DNA of 64,000 nt from Chryseobacterium defluvii (GTDB taxonomy: Bacteria > Bacteroidota > Bacteroidia > Flavobacteriales > Weeksellaceae), in the NCBI RefSeq assembly GCF_003634775.1, contig NZ_RBXB01000003.1, forward strand, positions 186,001 to 250,000, in the 5' to 3' direction. Shown here piece by piece: positions 37,856-47,400 of this stretch. A program made the position numbers and the translations under genes. The notes below the pieces were generated by a model. The model worked only from the letters and a program-made list of their open reading frames with translations, searched no databases and had not been told where the DNA came from. The number at the start of each line of letters is the position of its first letter. The stretch's first letter is position 1.

Positions 37856-38110
37856 ATGGCAAATCATAAATCAGCATTAAAAAGAATTAGACAAAACGAA
37901 GCAAGAAGACTTCGTAACAGATACTACCACAAAACTGCTAGAACAGCGATGAAAGTATTGAGAAATGAAGAGGACAAAGCTGCTGCTGCAGAGCAATTGC
38001 CAAAGGTTATCTCTTTGTTGGATAGATTAGCTAAGAAAAATATTATCCACAAAAACAAAGCGGCTAACTTAAAAAGCAAATTAACTAAGCACGTTAATAA
38101 ACTAGCTTAA
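37856..38110 (+). CDS. rpsT: 30S ribosomal protein S20
   Basis: 84 residues from ATG 37856 ([20 protein letters not shown]); a longer in-frame start at 37835 would lie within the promoter -7 element. S20 is an early 16S rRNA-binding protein. The C-terminal [20 protein letters not shown] is typical. Two tRNA-Glu genes follow before the first terminator, so they are probably processed from the rpsT transcript. Confidence 0.97.
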   Translation: MANHKSALKRIRQNEARRLRNRYYHKTARTAMKVLRNEEDKAAAAEQLPKVISLLDRLAKKNIIHKNKAANLKSKLTKHVNKLA

Positions 38111-38121
38111 TAAGTATAGTT

Positions 38122-38193
38122 GGCCCGTTCGTCTATCGGTTAGGACCTCAGATTTTCATTCTGGTAAGAGGGGTTCGATTCCCCTACGGGCTA
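38122..38193 (+). tRNA. tRNA-Glu (UUC), copy 2
   Basis: Acceptor GGCCCGT/ACGGGCT with G1:U72, anticodon stem TCAGA/TCTGG and loop TTTTCAT (anticodon TTC), T arm GGGG-TTCGATT-CCCC. Discriminator A at 38193; CCA is not encoded (next bases CAA). Identical to copy 3. Confidence 0.97.
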
Positions 38194-38265
38194 CAAAAAA
38201 ACTAAGAGTTGTAAACTTATAAAAACAAAATCTAACACATTAACCCCGGTTAATGGAAGATAGAG

Positions 38266-38337
38266 GGCCCGTTCGTCTATCGGTTAGGACCTCAGATTTT
38301 CATTCTGGTAAGAGGGGTTCGATTCCCCTACGGGCTA
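38266..38337 (+). tRNA. tRNA-Glu (UUC), copy 3
   Basis: Same 72-base sequence as copy 2, 72 bases further on, with anticodon TTC and G1:U72. CCA is not encoded. A terminator follows at once. Confidence 0.97.
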
Positions 38338-38340
38338 CAA

Positions 38341-38366
38341 AACCACTGTTTTTCAGTGGTTTTTTC
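38341..38366 (+). terminator. Terminator of rpsT-tRNA-Glu-tRNA-Glu
   Basis: AACCACTG (38341-38348) pairs with CAGTGGTT (38354-38361), T5 loop, then a T-run. Confidence 0.85.
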
Positions 38367-38467
38367 ATATATATAACTTACAACAATACTGAAATCATCT
38401 TTCCATTGAATTTATAATCAAAGGGAGATCGAACGGCTTCTCACATCAAAGTGTTATTCAAAAAGAA

Positions 38468-38491
38468 AACCCCTGCGTCAAAGCAAGGGTT
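38468..38491 (-). terminator. Probable terminator after the SOD gene
   Basis: AACCCCTGC (38468-38476) pairs with GCAAGGGTT (38483-38491) with one C/A mismatch; the minus strand then reads TTTTCTTTT. Confidence 0.55.
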
Positions 38492-38525
38492 AACAGGATT
38501 AAATAAGTAAACTAACAAGTTCTTA

Positions 38526-39200
38526 TTATTTTTTACTCAGAGCATCTTCATATCTTTTGCTCACTTCCTTCCAGTTAAGCACATTCCAGATGGCAGAAAG
38601 ATAATCCGCTCTTTTATTCTGATATTTCAAGTAATAGGCATGTTCCCAAACATCTATCCCTAACACCGGAGTTCCTTTTTCCTCTACTACATCCATTAAA
38701 GGATTATCCTGATTCGGGGTGGAAGAAACAAATAACTTTCCGTTTTTATCTACCGAAAGCCAGGCCCATCCTGAACCAAACCGGTCTGCTCCGGCTTTAC
38801 TCATCTTTTCTTTAACAGCATCCATACTTCCGAAAGTTTCATTGATTGCTTTTAAAAGTTTTGCAGAAGGCCGGGTATTTTTCTCAGGGGTAAGAACCGT
38901 CCAGAAAAGTTCATGATTATAATGTCCGCCCGCATTATTTCTTACGGCAGGACTCAGTTTCGAAACCTGGGAAAGAATCTGGTTGATACTTTCTTTCTCT
39001 TGCGGAGTTCCGGCAATAGCTTTATTCAAATTAGCAGTATAGGCTGCCCCATGTTTTGAATAGTGGATTTCCATAGTTTGCGCATCAATAGAACCTTCCA
39101 GCGCATTGTAAGCATACGGCAGCGGGGTTTGCTTAAATTGTGCCAACGTAAACTGCGCTGCGAACACTGCACTTAAAGCAGCTATTTTCAAAATCTTCAT
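38526..39200 (-). CDS. Exported Fe/Mn superoxide dismutase
   Basis: 224 residues from ATG 39200 (MKILKIAALSAVFAAQFTLA, a signal peptide); a longer in-frame start at 39254 would hide this signal behind 18 polar residues. Metal ligands: His in MEIHYSKHGAAY (His46), His in GGHYNHELFW, Asp and His in GIDVWEHAYYLKYQNKRADY. It dismutates superoxide. Fe and Mn forms cannot be separated by eye. A signal peptide is unusual for this family and puts the enzyme in the periplasm. It is last in a cluster with SCO and YHS proteins. Confidence 0.93.
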   Translation of the reverse strand: MKILKIAALSAVFAAQFTLAQFKQTPLPYAYNALEGSIDAQTMEIHYSKHGAAYTANLNKAIAGTPQEKESINQILSQVSKLSPAVRNNAGGHYNHELFWTVLTPEKNTRPSAKLLKAINETFGSMDAVKEKMSKAGADRFGSGWAWLSVDKNGKLFVSSTPNQDNPLMDVVEEKGTPVLGIDVWEHAYYLKYQNKRADYLSAIWNVLNWKEVSKRYEDALSKK

Positions 39201-39225
39201 AATATTTTGTTTTTTAGTTAAATAA

Positions 39226-39909
39226 TTATTGCAATAGTTTTCTGATATCTTCAATTAAAATTTCCCGGTCTGGGTGATACTTCCCGGTTAATTTTGGAGT
39301 CTTTCCTTCCGGATCTTCATAATTCAGACCGGAATAATAGAGAATGGGTATATTATCTTTATTATACCTGCAGCGGATATTTCCTTCTTTATCTACCAAC
39401 GCAATCATTCCGCTGTGATTAAGGCTTTCTCCTTCATCTTCCTCGTCACCAACGTAGATATTGAACTGATCTGCAAGATTTCCAATATAGGTTCTATCTC
39501 CGGTCAAAAAATGCCAATCAAGGGATTTCGCACCCACACTTTTGGCATGCTGCTTTAAAATTTTAGGAGTATCATTATCAGGATCAATACTGATGGAAAT
39601 AATTCCGAAATCCGGATTATTGACCTCATCTTCGATAGCTCTCATATTGCTGTTCATTACCGGGCAGATTGTAGGGCACCTGCTGTAAAAGAATTCCACA
39701 AGATATACTTTTCCAAGCATAGCCTTATTGGTGATCTTCTTATTATTCTGATCCGTGAGCTCAAAATCCGGAACTTTCATTACGGTATAGAGATTATTCC
39801 TAAAATACCCCATTGCAATTCCAACACCCAGGAAAATAATCACCATTATAACAACCGGGATAATGAACTTTGCTTTTGAACTGCTGTCCGTCTCTTTATT
39901 CTTGGGCAT
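39226..39909 (-). CDS. SCO1/SenC family copper-binding/thioredoxin-like protein
   Basis: 227 residues from ATG 39909 (MPKNKETDSSSKAKF); the upstream in-frame start would overlap the YHS gene by 68 bases. One membrane span (IIPVVIMVIIFLGVGIAMGY, residues 17-36) anchors a periplasmic thioredoxin fold. The copper site is C-x3-C in YSRCPTICPVMNS (Cys78, Cys82) and His in LNHSGMIALVDKEG. SCO proteins deliver copper to the CuA site of cytochrome oxidase or act as thiol reductants. It overlaps the YHS-protein gene by 14 bases. Confidence 0.93.
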   Translation of the reverse strand: MPKNKETDSSSKAKFIIPVVIMVIIFLGVGIAMGYFRNNLYTVMKVPDFELTDQNNKKITNKAMLGKVYLVEFFYSRCPTICPVMNSNMRAIEDEVNNPDFGIISISIDPDNDTPKILKQHAKSVGAKSLDWHFLTGDRTYIGNLADQFNIYVGDEEDEGESLNHSGMIALVDKEGNIRCRYNKDNIPILYYSGLNYEDPEGKTPKLTGKYHPDREILIEDIRKLLQ

Positions 39910-40171
39910 ATTTCTCAGGATTTTTTTGGAACTCGTCTTTACAATAAGCACTGCAAAAACCATACGTTTTATTTTTATACACTACAGTGTCTTTTAAAAA
40001 TTCTGCTGTTTTCATATGGCAGATCGGATCTTCCGCATTCACAACATGTACGTTTTTTATATTTTCTTTTGAAGAACTCATGCTCTTTTTATGCTTCACC
40101 TTAGGAGTTTCCTGTATACATGAAAACAGGGATATCGACAACAAAGCCGTTGCCATAATTTTAGATTTCAT
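39896..40171 (-). CDS. YHS-domain lipoprotein
   Basis: 91 residues. Signal peptide with lipobox LFSC (Cys18), Lys/Ser linker, then a YHS domain: EDPICHMKTAEFLKDTVVYK and YGFCSAYCKDEFQKNPEKY. The Cys-x3-Cys pair and the PICHM cysteine suggest metal (copper) binding, as in YHS domains attached to copper ATPases. Overlap with the SCO gene points to joint action in copper handling (inference). Confidence 0.88.
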   Translation of the reverse strand: MKSKIMATALLSISLFSCIQETPKVKHKKSMSSSKENIKNVHVVNAEDPICHMKTAEFLKDTVVYKNKTYGFCSAYCKDEFQKNPEKYAQE

Positions 40172-40254
40172 TAAAGATTAAAATTGAAATTAATAATAAC
40201 GTGAAAGAGTCTGGATATAAAAATCAAAACTCAACATTTGGAATTAAGTTAAAT

Positions 40255-40617
40255 TTAACCTAACGGCGGGTGAAAAATTTTAGCAGAATATTCGGAAATA
40301 TGCCAATTCAAATATTCTGAACCGGGTGTATTATTGAAGTCATTCAATATGGTTTGATTGAGAAACGGGAGAGCTTCACCAGAAAGAAAAATATCTAATA
40401 CTGACAACTTCAAGGGTTGGGCCGTATTGGATTGTTTTTCGGTTTTTGCCAGTTCTTTCTTAACGTAGCATTTACCTTTACAGGTTGATTCGGGTTTACT
40501 CCTGTTTTCACAAAGATTTTTGACAATATATTCATAGTTGACGACATAGCTCACCAGGGGCAAAACTGGGCGTATTGCAATCATAAAAATGATGAATATG
40601 GATATCAAAAACTTCAA
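40255..40617 (-). CDS. Small membrane-anchored or exported Cys protein of copper cluster
   Basis: 120 residues. An N-terminal hydrophobic segment (FLISIFIIFMIAIRPVLPLV) is followed by NYEYIVKNLCENRSKPESTC and KGKCYVKKELAKTE, a Cys-x9-Cys-x3-Cys pattern, and a C-terminal HPPLG. I remember similar small proteins in Flavobacteriia near metal genes, but no function is known. First gene before YHS, SCO and SOD on the minus strand; a -7 element TATATTTG (40644-40637) lies upstream. Confidence 0.75.
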   Translation of the reverse strand: MKFLISIFIIFMIAIRPVLPLVSYVVNYEYIVKNLCENRSKPESTCKGKCYVKKELAKTEKQSNTAQPLKLSVLDIFLSGEALPFLNQTILNDFNNTPGSEYLNWHISEYSAKIFHPPLG

Positions 40618-40702
40618 TGTCTCAATTTCTGTATTACAAATATAAGGCTCAAAATTGTTCTATTCTCTCACCCTGATGAAAGTCATTAATGGTTTTAATC
40701 CC

Positions 40703-40773
40703 CACAGATGACACAGATTGACACAGATGTTTGCGTTTTATCCTTTGATCTGTGAAAATCTGTGCCATCTGTG
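40703..40773. repeat. Imperfect 26-bp inverted repeat built from CACAGAT units
   Basis: The left arm (40703-40728) has three CACAGAT units at 9-10 bp spacing; the right arm (40748-40773) has three ATCTGTG units. Arms match at 23 of 26 positions around a 19-base loop. It sits 20 bases beyond the P-type ATPase stop. I recall similar CACAGAT repeats in other Bacteroidota genomes; it may act as an mRNA 3' stabiliser or terminator. Confidence 0.8.
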
Positions 40774-40793
40774 AAAGATCGTTTTAATTATAT

Positions 40794-42749
40794 TCAAAAT
40801 TTCATCCGCTGGATTCTCACCGCATTCAAAATGGCAAGTAAAGCAACCCCTACATCGGCAAAAACCGCTTCCCACATGGTGGCCAAGCCACCTGCTCCAA
40901 GAATTAAAACAACTCCTTTGACAGCGAAAGCCAAAATGATATTCTGCCAGACGATCTTTTTCGTTTGTTTCCCAATATTGATCGCCATCGGAATTTTACT
41001 TGGCATATCATCCTGAATCACAACGTCTGCAGTTTCAATGGTGGCATCACTCCCTAATCCTCCCATTGCAATTCCCACATCACTTAAAGCAACAACAGGC
41101 GCATCATTGACTCCATCCCCTACAAAAGCAACACTTTGGTTTTTCGCTTTGATCTCTTTTACCTTATTCACTTTATCTTCAGGCAGCAAATCTCCGTAAG
41201 CGTTTTGAATCCCCAATGCATCTGCAACATATTGCACTACTGACGTTTTATCCCCACTCAACATCGTTGCCTTTACACCTAATGATTTCAGCTTGTCTAT
41301 TGTCAACTTCGCATCCGGTTTGATACTGTCGGCAATGGTAAGATATCCGGCAAAGTTTCTATCATAGGCAACTGCGATCAGTGTATACACGATATTTTCA
41401 GGTTTCATATCGTAACTCACATCGAATTTATCCATCAGCTTAAAATTCCCCACCAGTAATTCTTTTCCGTTGATCATTGCTTTTAAGCCATGCCCCGGAA
41501 TTTCTTCCACATTCTCCAATGGAACGGAGTGATCAACTTCACCAACATAATCATGAATTGCTGTCGCAACAGGATGGGTACTTTTGCTTTCCAGAGCATT
41601 GACCCATTTCAGCATTTCATTTTTATCAAAGTTGGTTTTAAAATCGACTTCCTGAACCTTGAAAACACCTTCTGTCATTGTTCCGGTTTTATCCATCACA
41701 ACATTTTGTACGTTGGCTAAAACATCCAGAAAATTACTTCCTTTAAACAAAATTCCATTTCTGCTTCCTGCTCCTATTCCTCCAAAATATCCTAAAGGAA
41801 TTGAAATCACCAACGCACAAGGACAGGAAATCACCAGGAAGATCAAGGCTCTGTACAGCCAGTCTTTAAACTGATAATCTGCTATGAAAAAATAAGGCAG
41901 TAAAGCAATTCCTATCGCAAGAAACACAACAATCGGGGTATAGATTTTTGCAAATTTTCTGATGAACAGCTCTGTGGGTGCTTTTTGTGCCGTTGCATTC
42001 TGAACCAATTCCAGAATTTTGCTCAGCTTACTATCTTTATAGGCTGTTGTTACTTTTACCTGGCTTACAGTATTCAGATTGATCATTCCTGCTAAAACCG
42101 GATCTCCTTTTATTTTAGTATCCGGTTTACTTTCTCCCGTAAGGGCAGCGGTGTTGAAAGAAGCTGTTTCAGAAAGCAGTTCTCCATCCAATCCTAATTT
42201 TTCACCGGATTTTAATTGAATAATCTCTCCGATACTCACTGTTTCTGCTTTGACAATGTAAGGTTGCCCGTCTTTTAAAACCGTAACCTCATCGGGACGT
42301 TGATCCAGCAAAGCTTTAATATTACTTTTTGCTCTTGTTACCGCCAAAGACTGAAAAACTTCTCCTACCGAATAAAAAAGCATTACAGCAACACCTTCCG
42401 GATATTCTCCGATGGCAAATGCACCTATTGTGGCTATTCCCATCAGGAAAAACTCAGAAAACACATCTCCTTTTATGATGCTTTCAAATGCTTCTTTTAA
42501 AACCGGAAGTCCTACAGGCACATAAGAAATGAGATACCAAACCAGCCGGATTCCGCCGGAAAACCAATCCGGTTTTATATAATTGTCTAATGCTATTCCT
42601 ATCAATAATAACACAAAAGAGATGATTGCGGGAAGAAACATCTGAAATGCAGATTGATTTCCTGCATCATGAGAATGCCCATGATCGTGTCCATCACCTT
42701 CCGTATGTAAATGTTCTTTTTTGGTTTTTGTACTACAACATTCTTCCAT
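40794..42749 (-). CDS. P1B-type heavy-metal ATPase (Zn/Cd/Co type)
   Basis: 651 residues. A Cys/His-rich N-terminus (MEECCSTKTKKEHLHTEGDG, then HDHGHSHD) replaces the usual HMA domain. Core motifs: TGES (about residue 205), membrane metal site SCPCALVISIP (about 307-317), phosphorylated Asp in MDKTGTMTEG (about 351), and GDGVNDAP (about 545). The last span carries FADVG, whose Asp is typical of zinc/cadmium/lead exporters such as ZntA and CadA. It exports divalent cations from the cytoplasm. A promoter with a palindromic operator lies in the 3' end of the upstream Fur-type gene. Confidence 0.93.
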   Translation of the reverse strand: MEECCSTKTKKEHLHTEGDGHDHGHSHDAGNQSAFQMFLPAIISFVLLLIGIALDNYIKPDWFSGGIRLVWYLISYVPVGLPVLKEAFESIIKGDVFSEFFLMGIATIGAFAIGEYPEGVAVMLFYSVGEVFQSLAVTRAKSNIKALLDQRPDEVTVLKDGQPYIVKAETVSIGEIIQLKSGEKLGLDGELLSETASFNTAALTGESKPDTKIKGDPVLAGMINLNTVSQVKVTTAYKDSKLSKILELVQNATAQKAPTELFIRKFAKIYTPIVVFLAIGIALLPYFFIADYQFKDWLYRALIFLVISCPCALVISIPLGYFGGIGAGSRNGILFKGSNFLDVLANVQNVVMDKTGTMTEGVFKVQEVDFKTNFDKNEMLKWVNALESKSTHPVATAIHDYVGEVDHSVPLENVEEIPGHGLKAMINGKELLVGNFKLMDKFDVSYDMKPENIVYTLIAVAYDRNFAGYLTIADSIKPDAKLTIDKLKSLGVKATMLSGDKTSVVQYVADALGIQNAYGDLLPEDKVNKVKEIKAKNQSVAFVGDGVNDAPVVALSDVGIAMGGLGSDATIETADVVIQDDMPSKIPMAINIGKQTKKIVWQNIILAFAVKGVVLILGAGGLATMWEAVFADVGVALLAILNAVRIQRMKF

Positions 42750-42765
42750 AATTGATGATTTTAAT

Positions 42766-42801
42766 CAAATTTAGTTGTTAAACGAATGCAATACTATTGC
42801 A
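42766..42801 (-). promoter_or_regulatory. ATPase promoter with 7-1-7 palindromic operator
   Basis: The -7 element TAAATTTG (42773-42766) lies 13 bases from a perfect 15-bp palindrome TGCAATACTATTGCA (42787-42801). The 7-1-7 form is typical of Fur/Zur-family boxes. The same operator core at the same distance occurs before the RND pump gene (48858-48893). Confidence 0.8.
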
Positions 42802-43213
42802 AACTTTCAAGACAATGTTCACAAATTCCTTTCGCAAAAAGCCTTATTTCATCGATCCTGAAATTCGTCTGAATATTCTCCGGGAATGAAACATCTTCCT
42901 TACATGTCGTCTGCTTACAGATTTTGCAGTAAAAGTGCAGATGCCAGTCTTTATGGGTCTGCTCATCACACCCATCATGGCAAAGTTTATATTTTGTAGT
43001 GGTATTTTCCTGTATACTATGAACGATCCCTTTTTCTTCAAAGGTTTTCAATGTCCTGTAAATAGTGGTTCTGTCCGCATTCTCAAAATAATTTTCAATT
43101 TCAGATAAGGACAAAGCCGTTTCCTGGGAACTTAAAAGGTCATATACCAAAATCCTCATACTGGTCGGTTTGGTATTCTTATCAATGAGTTTATTTTCGA
43201 TGTCTTTTTTCAT
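42794..43213 (-). CDS. Fur-family metalloregulator
   Basis: 139 residues. Winged helix (LSLSEIENYFENADRTTIYR, then TLKTFEEKGIVHSI, about residues 36-70) and a Fur-type metal domain: HDGCDEQTHKDWHLHFYCKI with CKICKQTTC and the C-terminal CEHCLESLQ. Two CxxC pairs form the structural zinc site of the family. It lies between the adaptor gene and the ATPase gene, and a 7-1-7 palindrome is found before both transport units, so it is probably their zinc- or divalent-metal-sensing regulator. The sensed metal is not visible. Confidence 0.92.
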   Translation of the reverse strand: MKKDIENKLIDKNTKPTSMRILVYDLLSSQETALSLSEIENYFENADRTTIYRTLKTFEEKGIVHSIQENTTTKYKLCHDGCDEQTHKDWHLHFYCKICKQTTCKEDVSFPENIQTNFRIDEIRLFAKGICEHCLESLQ

Positions 43214-43225
43214 GTCTTTGTTGAA

Positions 43226-44446
43226 TTAATGTTCATGCTCTCCTGAATTGGCCAATTTAGCATTAATGAAAAATGCTCCTTTAACAGCGATTTCAATTCC
43301 TTGCGGAATAGTTTTTACAGGAGTAATTGCCGTATACCCCATTTCTGAAGTTCCTTTTACCACTTCCACTCTTTCAAAGGTAACCGTTTTTTTCTCGCCT
43401 TTTCCATGAGATTTTTCTTCATCCTGATGTTTCTTTTCTTCTGTCACCACGAAAATATAATCTTTCCCATCGGCACTTGTGATGGCATCGTTAGGAACCG
43501 CAGGCATTAACTGATTGCTTAAGCTTACAATTCCTGTTGCGTTCATTCCATCAATAAGCCCGGCTTTATTTCCTCTCACTTTACAGTGGACCGGAATTGT
43601 CTTACTTTGGCTTTCAAAAGCACTTCCGATGCTGTATACTTCGGCATCATATTCTTCCACCGGATTATTGGTCAAAGTAAAATGAATTTTCTGGCCTGCT
43701 TTTATTAATGGTAAATCCTTTTCAAAAACCTGAAGATCCAGATGCAAAGAACTATTATCTACAATCTCTACAACAGGAGTTGAAACATCAATATAACTAC
43801 CGATCTGCAGAAAAACATTGCTTATGGTTCCGCTGATCGGCGCTGTGACGGCAAGTCCTGATCTCAAATTTTTATTGGAAACGCTTCCGGGACTGATTCC
43901 CATCATTTGAATCTGTCTTCGCAATGAAGCCTGTCTTGTTCTTAATGTTTTTAATTCTGCCTCGGCATTCTGAAGATTCTTTTTCGCTCCGGCATCATTA
44001 TCAAACAGCTCTCTCTGTCTTCGGTATTCCTGCTCTGCAAAAGTGATCCGGCTTGCTGCGGTAAGATAGTCTTCCTGTAGCTGTATGAATTCCGGATTGG
44101 CAATTGTTGCAATCACCTGTCCTTTTCTTACATAATCTCCTACCTGAACATTCAGTGTTTTGATGGCTCCTCCATATAAGGAAGTCGCATTGGCTTTGTT
44201 ATTATTGGGAACGCTTAATGCGCCGTTGGCTTTGATGGTTGCCGTAAGTTCTTTCATTTCGATCTGCCCTAAAGCCACTCCCACTGCATTCATTTGATCC
44301 TGGGTAAGCTCAGCCAGCCCTGAATTTTCATTTTCCGTGTGTATTTCCGTTTTTTCTTTTGTTCCCTCTGTATTTTCCTTCTTGCCGCAGCTTACCAAAA
44401 ACAGTGATAAAAAGATGATCGCGATAATATTTATTTGTATTTTCAT
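43226..44446 (-). CDS. RND efflux periplasmic adaptor lipoprotein
   Basis: 406 residues. Lipobox LVSC (Cys20), then a His/Glu-rich linker, a lipoyl/hairpin domain (GAIKTLNVQVGDYVRKGQVI; coiled coil with AEAELKTLRTRQASLRRQIQ) and a beta-barrel domain. A His-rich insert (HQDEEKSHGKGEK, about residues 345-360) and a terminal GEHEH may bind metal. CusB/CzcB-type role: links the RND pump to the outer-membrane channel. Only one base separates it from the RND gene. Confidence 0.92.
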   Translation of the reverse strand: MKIQINIIAIIFLSLFLVSCGKKENTEGTKEKTEIHTENENSGLAELTQDQMNAVGVALGQIEMKELTATIKANGALSVPNNNKANATSLYGGAIKTLNVQVGDYVRKGQVIATIANPEFIQLQEDYLTAASRITFAEQEYRRQRELFDNDAGAKKNLQNAEAELKTLRTRQASLRRQIQMMGISPGSVSNKNLRSGLAVTAPISGTISNVFLQIGSYIDVSTPVVEIVDNSSLHLDLQVFEKDLPLIKAGQKIHFTLTNNPVEEYDAEVYSIGSAFESQSKTIPVHCKVRGNKAGLIDGMNATGIVSLSNQLMPAVPNDAITSADGKDYIFVVTEEKKHQDEEKSHGKGEKKTVTFERVEVVKGTSEMGYTAITPVKTIPQGIEIAVKGAFFINAKLANSGEHEH

Positions 44447-44447
44447 T

Positions 44448-47400
44448 TTACTTGTTGATTAAAGAGTTGATGTTGATCACAGTCTGGTTAACCTGCTGAA
44501 TGGATTGGAGATATTTCAGTTCTATATCTGTTGCTGTTCGTAAAGCAAAAAGATATTCCACATAGGAAATTTCTCCCGTTTTGTATCCGAGCTGAGCCGC
44601 TTTTACAATATTTTTCGCATTAGGAACAGCCTGATTAAGATAGTATTGATATTGTACAAAATCCTGCTGATACTGATTCAACGAATTTTTTAGTTGAACA
44701 TCTAATTGTTCCTGCTGGAATTTCGCATTGTTCTCTTCCATCTGTTTTTTATATTCTAAAGATCGAATCCTCGCTTTTGTTGCACCAAACGTTAATGGAA
44801 CAGCAACTCCTACATTTACGGAATTGAACCGGTTTCCTGCTCCAAAATATTTTTCCTGTCCGTTCAGGGTGTGAAAACCTATCAGGGACTGATTGGTATA
44901 TCCTATGCTGAAATCCGGTAAGCCCTGTGCTTTTTCAACATTTTTATTCTTCTCCAATACTTCTATATTTTGTCTGAACACCTGAACTGAAGGATGATTG
45001 GTAATGGTTGTATTGTCCAGGATATCTTCCGCTTTTAAAGGTTCATAAACCTGGGAAAAAGGAATGGAGATCTCTTCATCAGTATTTAATAAAACTTTTA
45101 AGCTTTTGTAAGCATTTTCCAGGTATACTTTATTCTGCTGAAGCAGGAGATTGATTTCCCCTTTTTGGGTTTCCGCAGTATTGATCTCTATTTTCTTAAT
45201 ATCTCCTGCCCTGAACCTTACGGTGGCAATTCTTATAAAATCTTTATATAAGCTATCAAGATATTCAAGCTTAGATTGGTTATACTGCAAGTATTCTATC
45301 TGATAGAAATAGCTTCTGACCTGCCTGATCAATTCATTTTCCGTCAATTTCTTTTCAACTTCTTTGCTTTTGATTTCCTCCCGGATCAGTTCTTTTCTCG
45401 CTTTAAATAAGGTTGGAAACGGAATAGTTTGAGAAACAGCGAATGACTGATCAAACTTAGGACTGTTGTATTGTCCGAGCTGTGCACTGAAATCCAGCTT
45501 TGGAAGTTCTTTGGCAGTTGCCTTCAATGCTTCCGATGATTGAATATTGAATTCCTTTGCTTTTATGGAAGGATTATTTGCCTGCATCAATTCTATAGCT
45601 TCTTCCAAAGATATTGTTCGTGAGCTCTGAGCTTTGAAATTCTGCCCTAAACATAAGAACCCCAGCAAAGTAATTACAGTAAGAGGCTTTTTAAAGAATT
45701 TCCCTTTAATTTTGGAATTGAAAATAATATACAGCATAGGAAGTACAAATAAAGTAAGGAATGTTGCTGAAATCAGTCCGCCAATAACTACAGTGGCCAA
45801 AGGCTTTTGTACTTCCGCACCGGCGCTTGTACTGATAGCCATAGGCAAGAAGCCAAGAGAGGCAACGGTTGCGGTCATTAATACAGGACGTAACCTTGTT
45901 TTTGTTCCTTCGATCACTCTTTTGATCACATCTGAAATACCTTCTTTTTCTAATTGATTAAAAGTTCCTATCAAAACAATTCCGTTAAGTACCGCTACGC
46001 CAAATAAAGCAATAAATCCAACTCCGGCACTGATACTGAAAGGCATTCCTCTTAACAAAAGAGCAAAAACACCTCCAATTGCACTCATCGGAATAGCTGT
46101 AAATATTAAAGCAGCCTGCTTGAACGAGCGGAAAGTAAAATATAATAGCATGAAGATCAAAAGAAGAGATACCGGAACGGCAATCATCAATCGCTGACTG
46201 GCTTCTTTTAAATTTTCAAACTGCCCTCCATAGGTAAAATAATATCCTGAAGGGAGTTTAATTTCTTTTGCCAGTTTTTCCTGAATATCTTGCACTACGC
46301 TTTCCACATCTCTGCCTTTCACATTAAAGCCAATAACAATTCTACGTTTTCCGGCTTCGCGGCTTATTTGGGCCGGCCCGAGTTTATATTCAATATTCGC
46401 GACCTGTGATAATGGAACCTGGGTTCCTGTATTAGTAGGAATCATGAGATTGCTTACATCGTCAATATTGGTGCGATACAAACTATCCAATCTTACCACA
46501 AGGTCAAAACGTCTTTCATTCTCAAAAATCTGTCCCGCAGATTTTCCGGCAAAGGCTGTGCTTAATACATCATTCACATCTTCTACATTTAATCCGTAAT
46601 TGGCAATCCTGGTTCTATCGTACGTAACATTAATCTGGGGAAGGCCGCCTACCCTTTCCACCTGCGGCGAGGTTGCTCCGTCAACACTTTGGATCACCTT
46701 ACTTACTTTATCTGCATATATAGAGAGGGTATCCATATTTTCACCAAAGATTTTTACTGCCACATCCTGGCGAATACCCGTCATCAATTCGTTAAACCTC
46801 ATTTGAATCGGCTGATTTTTTTCAAAGAATACCCCGGGAATCACTTCTAGTTTTTCCATCATCTCATCAGCAAGTTCATTGTATGACTTTTTTGATTTCC
46901 ATTCGCTTTGAGGCTTTAAAACAATGATCATATCTGAAGCTTCAGGTGGCATCGGGTCCGTAGGAACTTCCGCAGAACCTGTTTTTCCGACTACCATTTT
47001 CACCTCATCAAATTGTTTTATGATCCTTGAAGCCTGCATTGAGGTTTCGATACTTTGGGACAATGAGCTTCCCTGTGGTAAAATACAGTGAAAGGCAAAA
47101 TCACCTTCCTGTAACTGCGGGATGAATTCACCACCCATTTTGTTAAAAGTGAAGAGTGATATGCCAAAAAGAACAACAGTACCCCCAACAATAGCGTATT
47201 TAATTTTTATGGCTTTTTGCAGTAATGGCTGGTATTTTTTCTGCAGCCAATTCATCATTTTATCGGAAAAAGTCTCTTTATGAGAAGGTTTTTTCGACAG
47301 GAACAACGCACACATCATCGGAATATAGGTAAGAGAAAGGATTAAGGCCCCCAGAATTGCAAAACCTACTGTTTTAGCCATTGGTGAAAACATTTTTCCT

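Noticed and set aside
37224..38337. tRNA-Glu cluster as an integration site with remnants
   Set aside because: No integrase or partial tRNA copy with mobile genes nearby; the copies are complete and linked to rpsT.
40703..40773. Short CRISPR-like array
   Set aside because: Units are 7 bp with 2-3 bp spacers and inverted arms; no repeat-spacer structure and no cas genes.
40762..41016. Open frame of 84 codons on the + strand at the ATPase 3' end
   Set aside because: It is antisense to the clear P-type ATPase gene and starts inside the CACAGAT repeat; no promoter or family match.
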